A DNA stretch of 16,215 bases from an uncultured Brevundimonas sp. (GTDB lineage Bacteria > Pseudomonadota > Alphaproteobacteria > Caulobacterales > Caulobacteraceae). The notes beneath the pieces were generated by a model. That model did not search any database. It was not told where the DNA came from and was given only the letters and a program-made list of their open reading frames with translations. The DNA lies in contig NZ_CALTWS010000040.1 of the NCBI RefSeq assembly GCF_943913055.1, positions 1 to 16,215 on the forward strand, in the 5' to 3' direction. Shown here piece by piece: positions 13,691 to 16,215 of this stretch (the first letter of the stretch is position 1; the number at the start of each line of letters is the position of its first letter). The position numbers and the translations under genes are program-made.

Positions 13691-14241
13691 TCCGGCGGCT
13701 GCTCCTCGCACTGGCGCTGTTCGGCCTGGCCGCATGGGCGCAGGAGGGCAGCGGCTGGACCATCGAGCGGGATGCCTCGCGCATCGAGATGTCCGTGCGG
13801 GCCTTCGGCGGGACCCATTCGGGACGATTCGAGCAATGGTCCGGCGACATCGTCTTCGATCCGGACAATGTCGCGGCCAGTCGTGCCGACGTGACCGTCC
13901 AGACGGACTCGCTGCGCATGCAGCCGTCGGCCGTCACTGCGCGGGCCAGGGGGCCGGGTTTTCTAGACGCGGCGCGATATCCCGCCATCCGGTTCGCCCT
14001 GAAGTCGCTGGAGCCGCTGGGCGGGGATCGCTATACGGCGCGGGCCGATGTGACGATCAAGGGTGTGACGCGACCGCTGGCCTTTCCGGTGGACTTGCGT
14101 CTGACCGACGGTCGGGCGCATCTGACCGGCGCGTTCGTGGTGGACCGCACGCAGTTCGGCATAGGGACGACGGGGCCGTGGAACAGGCTGGTGGACAGGC
14201 GGGTGACCGTGCGGGTGCAGCTTCAGGCGCGTCCCGCCTGA
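13687..14241 (+). CDS. YceI family periplasmic protein
   Basis: The 184-residue product starts at the GTG at 13687, overlapping the b561 stop (GTGA), with a Sec signal peptide IRRLLLALALFGLAAWA (cleavage after residue 18). The mature protein is a YceI lipocalin-like barrel: WTIERDASRIEMSVRAFGGTHSGRFEQWSGDIVFDP in family form, then SADLTV-like strand ASRADVTVQTDSL (64-76), FLDAARYPAIRF (92-103), the GVTRPLAFPVDL strand (127-138) and DRTQFGIG (153-160). YceI proteins bind polyisoprenoid or quinone-like lipids. It is translationally coupled to cytochrome b561. The downstream synthase reading frame starts within or at its 3' end. Confidence 0.93.
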   Translation: MIRRLLLALALFGLAAWAQEGSGWTIERDASRIEMSVRAFGGTHSGRFEQWSGDIVFDPDNVAASRADVTVQTDSLRMQPSAVTARARGPGFLDAARYPAIRFALKSLEPLGGDRYTARADVTIKGVTRPLAFPVDLRLTDGRAHLTGAFVVDRTQFGIGTTGPWNRLVDRRVTVRVQLQARPA

Positions 14242-15158
14242 CGTCGGCCTCGGACGCGCAAGCGGCCGACGCCCTGCGCGCGGGTCGACTGGTTATCCTG
14301 CCGACCGAAACCGTCTATGGCCTGGCCGCCGATGCCTCTAACGCCGCCGCTGTCGCCGCCATCTTCGAGGCCAAGGGGCGTCCGCGTTTCAATCCGCTGA
14401 TCGCCCATGTCGCTGACGCGGTGCAGGCCGAGGCCCTGGCCGTCTTCGATGACCGCGCCCGTCGCCTGGCCGAGGCCTTCTGGCCCGGTCCGCTGACCGT
14501 GGTGGCATCGGTGCGGGACACCCGCGCGGTTTGCGACCTGGCCCGCGCCGGTCTGAACAGCATTGCCGTGCGCGTGCCCGGCCATGCCCGCGCTCGCGCC
14601 GTCATCTCGACCTTCGACGGGGCCGTCGTCGCCCCCTCGGCCAACCGATCCGGTCGCCCCAGCCCGACGACCTTTGCCGATGCGGTGGAGGAAACGGGCG
14701 CTTCCGCCGCCGCCGCCATCGACGGCGGCCCGTGCGCGGTCGGGGTCGAAAGCACGGTTGTGTCGGTCCTGGATGGCCGCGTCGCCCTGCTGCGTCCCGG
14801 CGCCGTGACCCGCCAGGAGATCGAGGCCCTGATCGGCCCGCTGGATACGGCGGGGGAGGGGCACCGGTCCCCCGGACGCCTGACCCTGCACTATGCCCCC
14901 GATGCCCCCGTCCGGATCGAGGCAATGGAGCGGCGACACGGCGAAATCCTGCTCGGCTTCGGTCACGGTGTGGGCGATCCCCGCTGGAGCCTGAGCCTGT
15001 CCGGAGATGTGCGTGAGGCGGCGGCCAGCCTGTTCCGCCTGCTGCGCGAGGCCGACCGAGACAGGCCAGCCGGTATTGCGGTGTCGCCTATTCCGAACGA
15101 GGGACTTGGCGAGGCGATCAACGATCGGCTCAGGCGGGCGGCGGGGTTCGTCGGCTAG
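14178..15158 (+). CDS. L-threonylcarbamoyladenylate synthase (Sua5/YrdC type)
   Basis: Makes threonylcarbamoyl-AMP from threonine, bicarbonate and ATP, the first step of the essential t6A37 tRNA modification. The YrdC domain is complete: PTETVYGLAADA, KGRPRFNPLIAHV, FWPGPLTVV, SIAVRVPGH, APSANRSGRPSPT and DGGPCAVGVESTVV. After the linker SPGRLTLHYAPDAPV comes the Sua5 C-terminal domain. The start is uncertain. The first standard start near the domain is the GTG at 14178 (326 residues), 64 bases inside yceI with a poor ribosome site and a 20-residue low-complexity lead. A CTG at 14238 would give MTSASDAQAADALRAG, the usual family lead, and a 4-base CTGA overlap with the yceI stop. Its stop shares CTAG with the patatin gene stop. 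Confidence 0.92.
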   Translation: MEQAGGQAGDRAGAASGASRLTSASDAQAADALRAGRLVILPTETVYGLAADASNAAAVAAIFEAKGRPRFNPLIAHVADAVQAEALAVFDDRARRLAEAFWPGPLTVVASVRDTRAVCDLARAGLNSIAVRVPGHARARAVISTFDGAVVAPSANRSGRPSPTTFADAVEETGASAAAAIDGGPCAVGVESTVVSVLDGRVALLRPGAVTRQEIEALIGPLDTAGEGHRSPGRLTLHYAPDAPVRIEAMERRHGEILLGFGHGVGDPRWSLSLSGDVREAAASLFRLLREADRDRPAGIAVSPIPNEGLGEAINDRLRRAAGFVG

Positions 15159-16183
15159 AGAAACCTCTCGCGCACATCCACGCTCGACCTTTCGCCTACA
15201 GCATCGACACAGCTTTCCAGCCACTGCTCGCCCGCCTCGCGCCCGCGCGCCTTCAGGTCGTTGAGAAAGCCCCATTCGGTGTCGAACTTGCTGGACAGCG
15301 GAAGTCCACCGAGCCACGGGCCGGGCTCGACCGCATGCATCAGCAGCCGTCGGTAGCGGTCCTTGCCGACCTGTTTCAGCGTGCCTGCCTCGATCAGTTC
15401 CTGGACGAAGGCGACGGCGCGCAGTTCGGCGACCAGCGGGGCGTTGAAGACGATCTCGTTCAGGCGATCGGCGATCTCGTCGGCGGCGCGGGGCACCTGA
15501 TCGCGGGCAAAGGGGTTGAGCGGCAGCATCAGGATGTCGTCGGGCGTGTCCGCATAGAACAAGGGCCACAGCGCCGGATTGGCCAGATAGCCGCCGTCCC
15601 AATAGGGCTCTCCCTCGATCTCCACGGCCTGAAACAGATGCGGCAGGCAGCCGGAGGCCAGCAGGACGTCGGCCGTCATTTCCGGCGTCCTGAACACCCG
15701 TGACCGACCTTGGCGCACCGCCGTGGTCGAGACGAACAGGCCGATGTCGGAGCTGCGTACTGCCTCGAAGTCCACGGCTGTGGCGATTACCCGTTTCAGC
15801 GGGTTCAGGTTGAAGGGATTGAACTGATAGGGGCTGAGGGACAGGGCCAGGGTTTCCCCCGCGCGCCAGGCCGCGCTGTCCTTGAGCCACGATGGGGCAG
15901 CTCCCGCCGAGGCCCCGAAGACATTGCGCCCGCCCGCCTGGTTCACTTCGCGCCACAGTAGGTCAAGTTGGGCCCGCGCGCCCTCGGCCCCGTCTTTCGC
16001 CAGTCCGGTAATCAGGGCGGCCGCATTCATCGCCCCGGCCGAGGCGGCGGTGACGGCGCGGATGTCCAGCCGGTCGTCTTCGAGCAGGCGGTCCAGCACG
16101 CCCCACTGGAAGGCACCGTGCGAGCCGCCCCCTTGCAGGGCCAGGCTGACGGGACGACGTTTCGGGGCGGACGTCTTCGGCAT
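15155..16183 (-). CDS. Patatin-like phospholipase
   Basis: The 342-residue protein has the patatin elements: oxyanion-hole GGGSHG (18-23), the nucleophile loop with Ser48 in TAASAGAMNA, and the catalytic Asp196 in DGGYLANPAL. Together they form a Ser-Asp dyad of a lipid acyl hydrolase. The usual GxSxG motif reads AASAG here: the first glycine is alanine. No signal peptide or clear membrane segment is seen, so it is probably cytoplasmic or membrane-associated. The start at 16183 has AGGAAGGGG about 9 bases upstream and opens just inside the window edge. It is convergent with the Sua5-type gene, the two stop codons overlapping in CTAG at 15155-15158. The substrate, such as membrane phospholipid or a storage-lipid ester, cannot be assigned. 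Confidence 0.9.
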   Translation of the reverse strand: MPKTSAPKRRPVSLALQGGGSHGAFQWGVLDRLLEDDRLDIRAVTAASAGAMNAAALITGLAKDGAEGARAQLDLLWREVNQAGGRNVFGASAGAAPSWLKDSAAWRAGETLALSLSPYQFNPFNLNPLKRVIATAVDFEAVRSSDIGLFVSTTAVRQGRSRVFRTPEMTADVLLASGCLPHLFQAVEIEGEPYWDGGYLANPALWPLFYADTPDDILMLPLNPFARDQVPRAADEIADRLNEIVFNAPLVAELRAVAFVQELIEAGTLKQVGKDRYRRLLMHAVEPGPWLGGLPLSSKFDTEWGFLNDLKARGREAGEQWLESCVDAVGERSSVDVRERFL

Positions 16184-16215
16184 CGTCTCGGCCCCTTCCT
16201 CTGTGGCTACTGCGC

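Noticed and set aside
14223..15956. A 577-residue open frame on - spanning the Sua5-type and patatin genes
   Set aside because: It crosses two well-supported genes out of frame and has no motifs.
1..16215. CRISPR arrays, insertion sequences, attachment sites, phage or toxin-antitoxin genes
   Set aside because: Reading both strands showed no direct-repeat array, transposase, integrase or such modules. The MazG-like protein is a pyrophosphohydrolase, not a MazE/MazF toxin system.

Overview
The window is high-GC, densely packed chromosomal DNA from an alphaproteobacterium. The gene set and protein style (Tat-exported oligopeptidase B, DmdC-type acyl-CoA dehydrogenase, compact class I KARI, GTG starts) suggest Caulobacteraceae, most likely Brevundimonas or a close relative. 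That placement is from general protein appearance, not from a search. No insertion sequence, CRISPR array, rRNA or phage gene was seen. No gene-free stretch exceeds 300 bases; the longest is 156 bases, between the two tRNAs.

Layout. (1) 1-303: the end of a small secreted proline-rich protein on +, closed by a clear intrinsic terminator. (2) 322-2895, all on -: thyA, an exported alpha/beta hydrolase, a short MazG-type pyrophosphohydrolase and folA. This is the thymidylate/folate cycle plus nucleotide-pool cleaning, with mazG and folA overlapping at TGATG. (3) 3035-4209, on -: two overlapping lipoprotein genes of unknown role and lower GC, with a recognisable promoter in front. (4) 4312-5869: a DUF924 gene (-) and a divergent ketol-acid reductoisomerase (+) transcribed head to head, their start codons sharing the tetranucleotide CATG. 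(5) 5936-6242: divergent tRNA-Pro(CGG) on - and tRNA-Gln(TTG) on +, both with encoded CCA. (6) 6320-8086, on -: a Cys/His-rich small exported protein followed by a His/Met-rich outer-membrane beta-barrel protein, probably a metal (copper-like) handling pair. (7) 8147-11289: a Tat-signal oligopeptidase B (-) divergent from a trypsin-like protease (+). (8) 11238-13022: a DmdC-type acyl-CoA dehydrogenase (-) whose 3' end overlaps the protease gene tail to tail. (9) 13145-15158, on +: cytochrome b561, a YceI periplasmic protein and an L-threonylcarbamoyladenylate synthase joined by 4-base overlaps. (10) 15155-16183, on -: a patatin-like phospholipase whose stop codon shares CTAG with the synthase stop.

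Most of this is housekeeping metabolism. The points most worth checking are the unusual KARI, the CATG shared start, the likely non-standard start of the Sua5-type gene, the thyA/mazG/folA grouping, the metal-binding pair and two inverted repeats in front of genes. I did not find convincing evidence of a novel defence or mobile system here.
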